Program-made: the position numbers and the translations under genes
Notes under the pieces: generated by a model
Databases searched by the model: none
Told to the model about the DNA's origin: nothing
Seen by the model: only the letters and a program-made list of their open reading frames with translations
Shown: piece by piece, positions 11,481 to 63,835 of the stretch
How positions within the stretch are numbered: the stretch's first letter is position 1
Layout of the letters: every line of letters begins with the position of its first letter
Assembly (NCBI RefSeq): GCF_026230105.1
Contig: NC_079484.1
Span: 2,991,805-3,055,804, forward strand
Source: Diorhabda sublineata
Taxonomy: Eukaryota; Arthropoda; Insecta; Coleoptera; Chrysomelidae
Direction of reading: 5' to 3'
Length of the DNA: 64,000 nt

Positions 11481-11830
11481 ATCTTCATTTTTTTATCGTA
11501 GCGAATACGATAAGTACACAAATAGTTTTTGTATTGAATATTTTAGATTTAGAATATTTTATTCTAATCTAATTATAATTTTTATAAACACAAAATAAGG
11601 TTTAGCAACTGGTGTTTAGGATGAACCCATAATCAAGCACATTTCTAGAATCCGGAATTATAAACAAGATAATCAAAAATATGACGTTAGTAAAGAGATT
11701 AAAAGACGTATAATGCTTGTTATTAAACGGAATGTCAAAATGCTTATGGAAAACGAGTTTTTCTAGAAGTACAAATATCAAATTCGTAAATTGTACCAAG
11801 CTGTACCGGAGGATCAGGAAAAAGAGACAT
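11481..11830. other. AT-rich spacer, nothing firm
   Basis: A 93-codon minus-strand frame at 11602-11883 has hydrophobic runs but overlaps the retrotransposon relic and matches nothing known to me. Confidence 0.4.
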
Positions 11831-11837
11831 AATAATA

Positions 11838-12015
11838 ATCCAGATTGGCAGGACATGTAGCATGCATCGACAACAGCGTGCACACAAAAAAAGGCGATAC
11901 CAACGGGCAGTAGAGACAGAGGAAGATCAAGGTTAAGGTGGAGACACAGGGTCTCTGAAGATATTACAAAGATCGGTGCAGCAATCTGGATGGTTCTGGC
12001 ACACAGTCTCCTGGT
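11838..12015 (+). pseudogene. Non-LTR retrotransposon C-terminal fragment
   Basis: Reading gives RLAGHVACIDNSVHTKKGD, a stop, then GSRDRGRSRLRWRHRVSEDI and TKIGAAIWMVLAHS. The order, GHV then GRPR-like then W...V.EDI.KIG, is the usual C-terminus after the reverse transcriptase of jockey-like or related non-LTR elements. Only the last part of the protein is present. Confidence 0.75.
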
Positions 12016-12084
12016 TCATCCACCCATTTGTCTGATGAAACAAGGAAGTTTTGAATCATTTTGAAAGATTCTACAAGTCAGGAC

Positions 12085-12935
12085 AGGAAATGTAATCGCC
12101 ATGGAGAGTCTTTCGGAAGCGGACTGTGCTTGGGTTTTACAAAAACGGTAATTCGTCGACTGTAGCGCTCAACTGATTAGAAAATTGATCCAGAAGTTAA
12201 AAGAGACCGGATCAATACTGAAAAAAACAAAATCCGGGCGTTCAAGGTCTTCTAGAACAGTCAAAAACGTAGTTTGGTTTGTTAGTAACGAGCCTGTCTA
12301 TTCTATAGCTTTAAACATATATTGACCATCATTATTTCACATTTTACACAAAGATTTGGAGCTGCATTTTTACAAAACTCGGTTGGTGCAGGAATTAAAG
12401 CATCAGGATGCTGGTCAGAATCATAACTTCGCAAACCAGATGATCTTGGTTCAATTTTCATGTTAATGGACACGTCAATAAGCAAAATTTTCGCTACTGG
12501 AACACAACCGATCCAAAATGTAAACGAAACCACTACATTCACCTAAAGTTACCGTATGGGTTGAGATGTCAGCGAGAGGAATTATAGGACCTTGAAGATG
12601 AAGTTACAACGAATTGCACTGCGAAACTTTGATGGTTATAACCAAGGAACATAATTCCAGGAAGATGGAGCAACTTCCCACTTCTCCAATAGATCTCTGC
12701 GACGAGTTCAAGAAATTTGGGTTAGGTTGGCCTCCAAGCGGTACCGATTTAACACTTATGGACTTTTTTCCTGTAGGGTTATGTCAAATCTAAAGTTTAC
12801 ACTAACAAACCCATTCCCTTAGCAACAATTAAAGGGAAAGATTCGTTTCGAAATGGCAGCTATCAAGAAGAATACCAGTCGAATCGTCATAAATAATTTT
12901 AGTGCTTGATTAAATGAATGCAGTACGCGCAACTG
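12085..12935 (+). pseudogene. DUF4817/Tc3-like transposase relic
   Basis: Blocks in order: LIRKLIQKLKETGSILKKTK and SGRSRSSRTV (linker between the two helix-turn-helix motifs), NGHVNKQNFRYWN, KVTVWVEMSARGIIGP, FQEDGATSHFS (second catalytic Asp), WPPSGTDLTLMDFFPVG (third catalytic region) and, in a shifted frame, YVKSKVYTNKPIPLATIK. This order is typical of the insect transposases that begin with DUF4817. Stops and frameshifts are scattered throughout. It may be the remainder of the element whose N-terminus lies at 11098, or a separate copy. Confidence 0.85.
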
Positions 12936-14904
12936 TTTACAGCTATGTATTTAAATATGTGATAAATTTCTTTTGAGACATGTTGTATATGATAAACTAT
13001 CAAAAGTTATATATTTATAAACAATATATTGATTCAATCATTGTTTCAAATTTTCCAGAAGCTTTTAAAAGTTATAAAACTTTTTTTATTTTCCAGAAAA
13101 TCTACATAATTTCAATTGTAAATTTACTTTCATTTATTAATTTTAGTTACAACTGGAAAAAATCTTCTACTTTTTGCAGACAACGAAATGTAATTTGCTA
13201 ACTTACTGTTTTACTCAAAATTAAAGATTTAATTTGATTATTTCGGTATTTAATTTTTGATTATAAAAAATCAGGTTGACGCTGTATCGAATCAAATAAA
13301 TGGAATGATTTAAAAGTCTCGATTGTGACATACAAAATTGCGTTCGCCTTTAATGTGTTTTCATATGCTACATGCAGTTTCTTTTAATCGAAATATGAGG
13401 AAATAGAAATCCGAAAAGTTATATAGTTCAGTCATAAACGACAAAATATTATATAGATATCAAATAATTAGAAATATATTTAGAACATGTCAACTAACCA
13501 CTTGTGTAATACACACAACATCATAGGATAAATAATATAATTATGTACATATTTATAATATTCTGTTAAATACATTAACTATATTTATGTTTCATTGAGT
13601 ATGGTTTTGCTAAAAGTCCATGGTTTTCATTTTAAACAAATTATAAAAGATTAGTATTCATTTATTAATAATCTATGTCTTTCAATAATTCTTAAAAGAA
13701 AAACTCTGATTCATATAGATCGGGTGAATTAGGAAGCTACAGCATGGGTCTAGAATATGATATTAATTTATTTAGAAAGGTTTTCATTGGTTCAAACATT
13801 CTTAATTCAACATTGTATTTACATTTTATTTTCCCAGCAACTAGAATAAGTTGTTGGTTTTAAGATGATGATTCTTTTGCACATTAAGGTATACTTTAGC
13901 CTCCTAAATTACATAATCTAATTCTTTTAGATTTTTTTTAGGATGTTGGAAACAGAAAGTTTCATTACAAATTATATTGATGTGGAATATCAAATTTTAA
14001 ATCATGATTATTTTTATTAAAAACTCCATATTAGCAAAAATACTGGGGAAAAAGTTTTATTTAGCATTAAAAACCCAAAATATTGTACTACTGAAACCGT
14101 TACCAAGTTTGTGGTGAAACCAATATTCGCAAATACACTGTCTAACGCGCGTTTCCTTAGCCAAATTATCATCTTGAGAGAACGAAGGATTTAAACGCAA
14201 TTACACTGTTTGACACGAGTTTCGATAACCAAGTTATCACCTTCAGAGACTAGTTTGGTTATCTAAACGAGTATTAAACAGAGAGTTTTGACGTAGAGGT
14301 GCGTTTAGTAGAAAAAACTGTCAATTTTCCTACATAAATAGCTTTGCATTGTTTACTTTTCGCATAAATTTAATTAACCTCGCCTATTCAATAATGTGAA
14401 GGTATTTTTATCCTATGACATGTTATGTATGCATATTATACGGGGAAAAACGAAAAATGTCGTTATTGCTTAGTTGTACCACATTCCTTTCGCACCAGAA
14501 GAACTAGATATACACTACTACTTAAACAAAAAAATAAACTCGAAATAAAAAAAATATAATAAAAACAAATATAATGCTACAACTTTAGATTTATATATAT
14601 ATATACAAGTGAGAGGTAGTGATTAAATATGAGAACAATTGAATGATGACGCTAGTTAAAATAGTGTGATTAGCCTTACACATCTAAATATAATTTTTAA
14701 AAAAAGTCAAATAGAACAAATTGTCCCAAACTTCGATACATATATTTATACAGGTTAACCAGGAATTCTTCTATCAAAATTACAAGTAGATATGATTTTA
14801 TGTCTGTCTAACCTTTATCCTATTTTTTGATCATCAGTTTTTTAACAAATTCTACAGTTAATTCCAAAATGGAATGGTGTTTTTCAAAATGGAAATGTAG
14901 TATT
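12936..14904. other. AT-rich intergenic DNA with a two-copy 69-bp direct repeat
   Basis: Mostly AT-rich filler. At 14134-14184 and 14203-14252 two similar segments start acactgt and continue (g)cgtttc...aaattatcatctt or (g)agtttc...aagttatcacctt, 69 bp apart. This resembles the repeated flank seen in Penelope-like elements, but no protein was found. Confidence 0.4.
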
Positions 14905-15485
14905 GTTAGAGAAAAATAATTTACTATGAGTGGATGGTTGAAATCTTTGGTTTATGCTGAAAAATATGCGTGAAAGAACAGAGGGTTAGTAAGCAACCTC
15001 CAGAGGATAGAATCCTATATCAGTGCCATATAAACGCAACCAAATTCCTCTTTAAACATTCCTAACTTCATAAAAATCATAAAGACAACGAGAACTAGTA
15101 AATACTACTTTGCTGCTGGCAAGACATTAGAGAAAAATAATTTACTATTGGGGGATGGTTTAAATAAATAGTTTATTCTTTTGCAATAAAAAATATGCGT
15201 GAAAGAATAGGGGGTTGATAAGCAACCTGCAGAGGATAGAATCCTATATCAGGGCCATAAAAATCCGACCAAACTCCTTTTCTAATAATGATTATACATA
15301 AAAGAGTAGAGGATTAAAAGCAATAAATGGTCGTTACTTACATAAAATCCAATAATAATTTTGTAAATATTCTTAATACACTTGTGTTCATCCCTGAAGA
15401 AGATAGAATCTTATATAAAAGTCTTCTAAATTCATCCCAACCCCACTTTAAACATTCCTAACTTAATAAAAATCATAAACACAAA
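14905..15485. repeat. Direct repeat of about 222 bp, two good copies and one decayed
   Basis: Copies start ttagagaaaaataatttact at 14905 and at 15127 and share aatatgcgtgaaagaa, agcaacct and agaggatagaatcctatatc. A third, decayed copy (about 15290-15485) keeps gaagatagaatcttatata and ctttaaacattcctaactt. Confidence 0.85.
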
Positions 15486-15839
15486 ACATCTTTTTTTGAT
15501 ATTAATATGAAGGTCATTAAAACAATTAATTAATAATTTATCTTAATGCCTAATTATATTCTATTCATATATACAGGATGTTTTAAAATGGTAACGCTAA
15601 TTTGTAACACTTTCGATATTCTTTCATTTGGGTATATAAATGACAAGCAGAAAATTTGAGGTTAGTACCACAAAACACTATAAAGTTTAACGTCTACTAT
15701 AGACGTTCTGTGCATGAAACACCAGTAGAGTAGTTGAACGTAGGCGATCGCAATTAAAGGGGCTACGCGACTTGAAAATTATTATAAACTATTTGAGAAG
15801 CTGTAAATATGAATCAAAAATTTATCATAGAATTTCTGT
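15486..15839. other. AT-rich spacer
   Basis: Contains atacaggatgttttaaaatg at about 15573, a MITE-like terminus without a partner, and a 50-bp segment (15793-15845) repeated at 16145-16195 on the other side of dispersed-repeat copy 2. Confidence 0.45.
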
Positions 15840-16160
15840 AAAACCAACATCTAGTACAATGGAATAAAGGTACATACCTCTACCTAAGATCTGAGGCTGT
15901 ATCTTTCTAAAGTTGGAACTACTCTTCAATATAGAAAGTATATGAATTGCAAAGTCTAATATGACTATGTCAATGGTCTAATATTAGTGGTTTTTATTTT
16001 TCTCGGTTGACAACTCTGGTGACGTATGTCAACATTCGAATTACGGTATTTTGTTTTGAATCAGGCAATCTAAGAAAACAGCTGTCAAAATGATGGCCGT
16101 GGGGTAAACAATCGAGTTTATTGTATGTACCCGTGTTAGCTTTTGTTTGAGAAACTGTAA
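15840..16160. mobile_element. Unnamed dispersed repeat, copy 2 (left part only)
   Basis: It shares with copy 3 a leader (gtatctttctaaagttgg, agaaagtatatgaattgc) and with copies 1 and 3 the blocks tcggttgacaactctggtga, ggccgtggggtaaacaat and tgtatgtacccgtgttagc. The right end is missing. It is bracketed by an approximate 50-bp direct repeat (about 15793-15845 and 16145-16195), which may reflect insertion or a duplication. Confidence 0.75.
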
Positions 16161-16195
16161 ATATGACAAATTTATCATAGGACTTCAGTAAAAGC

Positions 16196-17440
16196 AAAAA
16201 CCGAATAATATTGCTTTTATAAAAATTTACATCACCTAATTTCATATCCAAGTGCTTCTCAGCTCTTCAATACTTTTCCATCGCGCATTTTTTTCAGGTA
16301 CGTCGTGTACAAGTCATTTTAGCAAGAAAGATTTATTGGGAACGAATGAAAATGGGGCCTATTTCATGCGAGTTTTAGGAAGTAAAGAGTATACAGTTGT
16401 TATTAATGTAGCTGATGTCTTAAAGGTTAGATCACATCTAGTATCTGTAGTTTGCAGAAGAATATTTGGATACCCTGTATATACGTCGTTTTTAGTGTAG
16501 TGTTGGTAGATATACAATTTTTTATATAATAAATCTGTTATCATAACACTGATTTCAACTTTTATAATAATAGATTTATTGTTACAAAAGCTGCACTAAA
16601 TTCTGTCTGTATTGAATACATTTACAGAATTAGAATTAATAGTTGTGACGTATGATGAATGGAAGTTATTCGAAACGTTGTTTTTTATCATTTAAACAAT
16701 CATTAGTTATTTTATAAGTGTTTCAAGTATCAAAAGATCTCGTTTTCCGAACTATACCAACACTTACACCTGATATAATTTCGAAAAAAATTAAGAGTGT
16801 ACTAAGCGTAAATATCAGTCACGTAAAATAAATTGATTGCACATTTAAATCGAAAACAGTCCTTAAAGGTCTCACAAAGGATTCAAAGCAAGATTATTAT
16901 AGTTTTGTATAAAAGTTGAGGGACGCCATATGAATTTTTTTTGTTGATATTCTCTAAGATTTATCAGATAGTTGGTTTGAGATATTACCTAGTAATTAAC
17001 TATACCATAATTATATGTATATAATATATTATAGAGTAAATTTACAGAATTTAATAAGATTAGATATATAATTTAACACGCTGACATACATCATTCACAC
17101 AAACTCGATGTCCGAGTGAAAAATATATAGAATAGTTTTTAAGACGATTTTTCGGTATGAAGCAGCAGTTTTTCATATTATTTAAAACATATAGGAAGAA
17201 AATGCATATAAAGAATGATTTCAACTAAAGTTTCTCTTAACTGGTATATTTGAATCAACAGATTTGTGATTACGTTAATTCAAATCACTTGGATTCGTAT
17301 TTTCTATATATTTCTTATAATAAATACCTATTTCAATATTATTAACATCTTTGTTGAGTATTTTTCATTAAAAATCAATTTTTTTCATTAAATACTGAAT
17401 TACTAAGTCAGTGAGTTTTTATAACCTAACTTCTAGCGTT
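16196..17440. other. AT-rich intergenic DNA, nothing recognised
   Basis: Overlapping opposite-strand frames at 16252-16500 and 16359-16544 have no recognisable motif. Confidence 0.5.
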
Positions 17441-17446
17441 CAACGT

Positions 17447-17477
17447 CCATTTTGTGCGCTTTAGGCTCACAAAATGG
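17447..17477. repeat. Perfect 10-bp-stem hairpin
   Basis: ccattttgtg (17447-17456) and cacaaaatgg (17468-17477) pair across 11 bases. The following cggctaagtaaaca resembles the ggccgtggggtaaaca end of the dispersed repeat, so this may be another eroded terminus. Confidence 0.6.
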
Positions 17478-17689
17478 CGGCTAAGTAAACACGTATAGTT
17501 TGTAATAACTGGGGTCAAATGTAATTCAATAGAGATCCCTCTTTATTCATATGACTTGTTTCACCGCCCTTGTGCCATTACAGCCACGCCTTAAAAACTC
17601 ATTAATAGTTTAAGGAAGTGACGCACTTGTAAACAGTGACTTAAAATCATAGTAACAATTACTAGACTTTGATCAAATTTGTTCAACCA

Positions 17690-18350
17690 ATCACCGCACA
17701 GTGAAACAAAGATACCTCTACCTTAGATCAGACACTGTATCTTTCTAAAGTTGGCACTACTTTTCAATAAAGAAAGTATATGAATTGCGCAGTTTAATAT
17801 ATCTATAGTAACAATCGTTGTAGGCATTTAATTTAATTATAGTGTTAGCATTACGACGATTCATTTTGGAATAATCGGTAATGTTAGTGGTTTTTATTTT
17901 TCTCGGTTGACAACTCTGGTGACATATGTATTTTGTTTTGAATCAGATAATCCTAAGAAAACAGCTGATCTATGTCAAAATGACGGCCGTGGGGTAAACA
18001 ATCGACTTTGTTGTATGTACCCGTGGTAGCTTTTCTTGGTTTATTCTAGTAGTTCGGTTGTTTTGTTTTGTGGTGTTAAGAGGTAGTTTTTAGATTTGTC
18101 TCAGTGAAATTGATATAGTGGAAACTGAGTACTTTTGCAGTTATTTTAATCAGTCTGCAAGTAAACTTCTAAGCAATTTACAAAATTTATAAACTTAATT
18201 TGGAAAAATTGGAATAATAAGGTCTGAAATTCAGCAAATAATTTCACAAACCACACAAAAAACTTACGGCAAAAGAATTTGTTTACCTCACGGCGGCCAT
18301 TTCTAAACGGGCATCAGCTGATTTTGACAATTTGTCAGATTGCCCAATAA
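17690..18350. mobile_element. Unnamed dispersed repeat, copy 3 (compact, both ends)
   Basis: This copy has the leader found in copy 2, the shared blocks listed for copy 1, a shortened middle, and the terminal block ggcatcagctgattttgaca, atttgtcagattgccc. Its right end, reverse-complemented, reads gggcaatctgac...cagctgat...atggccgccgtgaggtaaaca and matches the left block aatgacggccgtggggtaaaca, so the ends are inverted relative to each other. Relative to copy 1 it carries a large internal deletion. Confidence 0.78.
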
Positions 18351-19556
18351 CAAATAAACAGAATTAGATATAAACGATAATAATTTTGAAAGAGGCAAAG
18401 GTACAGTCGTGAGAATATTTGACGTAAGAAACAAAAAAAAATTATTGTACCATTTAAGGATCATCATTTGGCCTATAAATGTGAATGTGCTACTGTGGTA
18501 TCTTATATAATTACCACAAAAGCTAGTTTTGATTATTATTCGTATAATATTTTGTATTATTCATGTTTTAAAAGAGTAGGTATAATTTTTTATAATAATT
18601 TGTCACTGAATAGTATATTCGGTACTAATTACAAGAAATAAACCAAATTTTACGCAACTATTTTGTCTATAAAAGAAAAAACGTAAAGTTTCCTTCGATG
18701 CAAGAATTCTTATTATATTTTTGAAATAATGCTGCAACATCATACCCATAATTTATTTTGTTTTAATTTAACATTGGTGCTGGAGATTCATTTTTTTAAT
18801 GCTTTTGTTGGGTACAGTGAATAAACATATATTTGTACACATTATATACACACACACATTTGGTGAAGACGATTTTCTCTCGGACAAAGAGTACAGTTAA
18901 TATTAACCATTTAATATAACACAATTTGTACAATGAAGACAAAATAAGTACAACTCTTAGCGAAGACAAAGACGTATTTTCTGATCTAAATATCGATTAA
19001 GCCATTCCCTCGAGATATATTAAGCAAAAGAATATTAAATTAGCTTAATGTGATGTAAAAATATTTTAATTCTAATATTATGAAACACTCGGATTCAGTT
19101 ATTAAATTTTCAAGTTTATTTATAAATAATTTTCTAATTAACGATTTAAATTTTGACTTTTTTATATGTTTTTCTTAACGATTCGTTATTATCTGAGGTC
19201 TTTTTTAAAAGAAAATTAGTTTCAATAAACAGGTAACCAATTTTCAATCAAAAGAGACCTAAAAACAAGACGATTTATCAAAAAATTTCTATAATTTATA
19301 GCCAAATCAAAGCCATATAATATAAAATAGGTTCAAAACATTTATGTACCCTTTCAGATTATTCTTTAACTATGTAATCATATAGATAAAGGCCAACACA
19401 CAGGGAAAAGATGAATTGATAGCTTATCTAACCTCAACCTACTATCTAAATATAGTTAATGTTCGTGATAGTAATAATTATTTCCTAAAGCAGTGTCTGA
19501 TGTATATTAAAACCTTTTGCAAAATACAAAGATAAGTTTACAAGCAGAAAAATATA

Positions 19557-19618
<62 letters not shown>

Positions 19619-20935
19619 GTTTTCAGTTATTTCTAACCTCAAAAATCAGAATTTTGTATTACATGGAGCCTTTTGTACGTGTTTTCAGTTTCAGTAGCTG
19701 CAATGATAAATCTTTTGCTCACCTTAATTTTATTTATCTTGGAGCAATTACACTCATCTTTAAATTTTGAATATTATTAACCCTCGTGAAAGTGAAAAAT
19801 TTCGTGCCGAAGGGATTGACTTCTAAAGCATTTTTTTTTCACAAGCCTCACAATTATATAATCTAGAAAAACAATGCTCTTCAACGAGAATCAAAATAAA
19901 GTTTAAAGATTGTCAATATGGTAAATGTTATAGGAAAATCGTTCCATTAATTCTAAGGGAACCACGATAGTATCTGCTTGTTCCCACAACAAAGGTTATT
20001 CGGATCATCTGGCTACAAGATAATTGCGAGAGAAATATCAAAATAACAACAATTTTATTACCATACAGAGGTCTTATTCCACCATTTTGAACACTTTCTG
20101 TGCAATCTACAGTAATGTGTTTCTAACTGAGTTCATGTTTTGTTTCAAAAAGTCTTCTCGGAAAATTATTTCATAATTTGAAGTTATTATGAATTCATAT
20201 TGTTCTACTAGGACTAGATCTTTACCCTGTGCTTTAAAAAAAATTTTTTTTCAGTTTGACTAAATAATAAAATTTGTTTTCCACCTTCAACTTTTTCCGA
20301 TATATTTACCGAAAGCTCTAGGGAATAGCTTCCGAATGAAATACTTTCAACTAAATATTAATTAGAGAGAAAAAATGTACTTATTTGACACAATTAAAAA
20401 ATTTATGATGGCAAATAGAATATAGCAAAATCTCTTTAGTTTATTTAATTTTTTTTATTTCAAATCAAACACACATGAAAAAAACCACATGAGAATGAAT
20501 AATGACATAAAACAGTGGCGACAGGTGGGTATGGCACGTTCATATCACTCAACACGTGCAAATAGCCAGTTCCCGCCCCCCTTTTTCACACTGCTGATTA
20601 GTAAACTACAGGGCGTTTTTAAAATCCATTACATTTTTTGCAGTGTAGTTTGAATGAAAGTATGTATTCGAACACCGCATTTTTTTAAATTATAGCATCC
20701 AAAGCAAATTAAAAATATAAATCCATTTGAAATTAATAAGATTGTGACAAAACTGAACTGGAAATACAAGATATTATTTCAATATACAAGTTTTATCTGA
20801 AATAAAGGATATTACGTCAATAAATATTATTTACTTTGAACAAAATTGATGAAGCTCTAAATCCGTAACACTCCAATGGTCTAAATGAAAATAGACGGGC
20901 AATCATGGGTCAGTAAACATCTTCCACAAGCTCAA
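18351..20935. other. AT-rich intergenic DNA with an (AT)n tract
   Basis: No coding homology was seen. It contains the microsatellite at 19562-19617 and a GC-richer patch, gttcccgcccccc, at about 20572. Confidence 0.5.
19562..19617. repeat. (AT)n microsatellite, about 27 units
   Basis: An uninterrupted alternating A/T run of roughly 54 bp. Confidence 0.97.
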
Positions 20936-20939
20936 AATT

Positions 20940-21135
20940 CATCTGTCTGGTATACAGATGGTACGAAGCTAGTACATGGAGCTGTATTAGTAATGATTTT
21001 TCTGACAGAGTTGCTAGCAATTTTCTCTGATAACAAAGCTAGCATAGAGACTTAAGTGACCCTTATGTGGCCACCAGGTTTTACCAGGCAATGAGGAAGC
21101 TGACAGTTTTGCTAAAAAAGAAGAAAGAAAAATGA
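20940..21135 (+). pseudogene. RNase H domain fragment of a non-LTR retrotransposon
   Basis: Frames give VWYTDGTKLVHGAV (the TDGS-like start of RNase H), FSDNKASIET (the SDNKA block) and HQVLPGNEEADSFAKKEE (the GH.GI.GNE.AD..AK block that ends RNase H). Order and spacing fit the RNase H domain of jockey-like elements, shortened by deletions and broken by frameshifts. Confidence 0.8.
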
Positions 21136-21329
21136 CCTCTTTTGGATTTCAGTCAAAAGCTTAGGTAGTACCAACACCTTATAAAGAGGATCAAAAAACC
21201 CCAGAAAAATAACGTCTTTTGAGCGAGAGAACAATGAGATGCAGAGTAATGAGACAAATGTCTTTAGGTATAGGTACAGAGCAGCGACTAAAAAGCCAAA
21301 AAAAGTTACTAAGAGATACAAAGAAATGT

Positions 21330-22186
21330 ATGAATTATAATTAGTTTACTTGGAATATACTTAGGAAAATTATTTAAAAAAAAAAAAACCTTGTGGGATA
21401 TAATAACTACGGGGAATTTCATGTACCACAATATTAAATGAAAAAAATTCAGTTTTTTATAATAAAATTTAAAAAAAACGTTCAGAGAGTATTAAGTGTG
21501 GTGTATACGGAATTTAATTATTTTGATGATTGCAAAAGTTTCTCAAATGTTTTTCGAAGTAACAAAATAATAAATGAAATGGTCTAAAAACTGTGTTGAT
21601 ACATACAACCGAGTGTCTGTTTATTTGATACAATACTAACGGTCAAATGTACGGAAATCATCATCGATTTTTGGAATTTTTTTTATCAAAATCTGATTAA
21701 TCACAAAAAAAAAAACGATTTTGTGAAACGCCGTTTTCAAAAACACCCTATATTTCATCAAAAAAAACTTCCTGCACTACTTCACACAGTCGGACGTATT
21801 CTTGGAAAAAAAAATAATTTCTCATCCTCATGACAACGTGAGTTTGTATTTATATTTAAATCCAAATGTATTCCATTGTTAATTGGATGTATAATTAATA
21901 AGGGCTACTTTTATTTTCACCAGTAGGCACCACCGGAGTATAACTACACAAATTTGTTTTATAATAGCACGAAAAAACCACAGTATATATCAACGGTGAC
22001 GATTATCCATTAAAACAACATTTGAGGTTACATTTCGAAGACCTTAGGCTTTAGTAGCAAATACAAACGTCTATTGACATAATAATTTTTCAATTTAAAG
22101 ATCCAAATTAAAAATGGAATACAAGTTGAACCAAGATCCGGATAACACACCAAAATTTTCCCAATTATCCACCACCCACTAGATTT
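21330..22186. other. AT-rich DNA downstream of calcineurin A, nothing recognised
   Basis: Includes several A or T homopolymer runs. No coding homology was seen. Confidence 0.5.
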
Positions 22187-22192
22187 TTTATT
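22187..22192 (-). promoter_or_regulatory. Possible polyadenylation signal for calcineurin A
   Basis: The plus-strand tttatt reads AATAAA on the minus strand, about 580 bp after the stop codon. The signal is weakly specific in AT-rich DNA, and other AATAAA-like words occur nearby. If correct, the 3' UTR would cover about 22170-22769, in which no protein homology was recognised. Confidence 0.25.
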
Positions 22193-22769
22193 GCATTTAG
22201 ACCAGTTTTCACTAGTCCTAAATGTAGTACAAAGTAAGCTTGAGGGGTGATTTAAAATGAGAAAATTTTTTTCTGTTTTTCTTAAATCCTAGAAGAAATA
22301 CAGCCAATTATCATAAATATATTTCCCAAGTGATTTAACTTGAACGACCATCATCACACCGAACAGCAATTAAGGCTCGACCTATTTGACAATTGATAGA
22401 TGATCCGTCAACGATCCATCTGTCAAATAGATATTTGGAATGTAGTTAAAGCAGACGCAACGTTATAGAGCAGTCAGTGTGCAAGAGCGGGACACGAACG
22501 AAGCATTAAAAGAAGAAAGTAACAGGAAATCAGACCAACTACTTGTATCAGAATATTGGAACGAGCCTGTCGTCCTGATGAGATAACACGGATCCTATAA
22601 CCTAGTAAAGATGTAAGATGTTTAGGTGAACGCCACTGCATAGGAATCGCTGAACCATCACAGGAAATATCTGAAAGGAAATTGATCAATTATCGTCGGT
22701 ATTTCACTAAACTTTTTTTATCATTACCTGCAGACGGCTAATGTGATGTCCTATCTAATAAGATCTGAC

Positions 22770-63590
<40,821 letters not shown>

Positions 63591-63599
63591 TTTGCCCAA

Positions 63600-63835
63600 G
63601 CAGGTCGCTGGCCTCACTTGGAACCTTCCTCTTTTATCCGAGCTTGTGACGCAATCAGTCAGAATGACAGATGACAGGTCAGCAAAGATTGCAGAGAAAG
63701 AAAAACCGAATACGACCCGACCACCTACAAGATGGTATGAAAGCTGGTCTTCATCATCCCAGCTGCAGCTAGGCAACCATCGATGCAAAAACGGGACTAA
63801 GTCTTAACGTACAATGAAGAAGAAGAAGGGAAGGA
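63600..63835 (+). pseudogene. Non-LTR retrotransposon 3' end
   Basis: An open frame reads VRMTDDRSAKIAEKEKPNTT, RPPTRWYESW, similar to the RM.D.RW...V.EW.PR...R.RGRP..RW.DD tail that follows reverse transcriptase in many arthropod non-LTR elements. It is followed by a stop and the purine-rich aatgaagaagaagaaggg, which could be the short 3' repeat tail on which such elements end. Confidence 0.6.
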
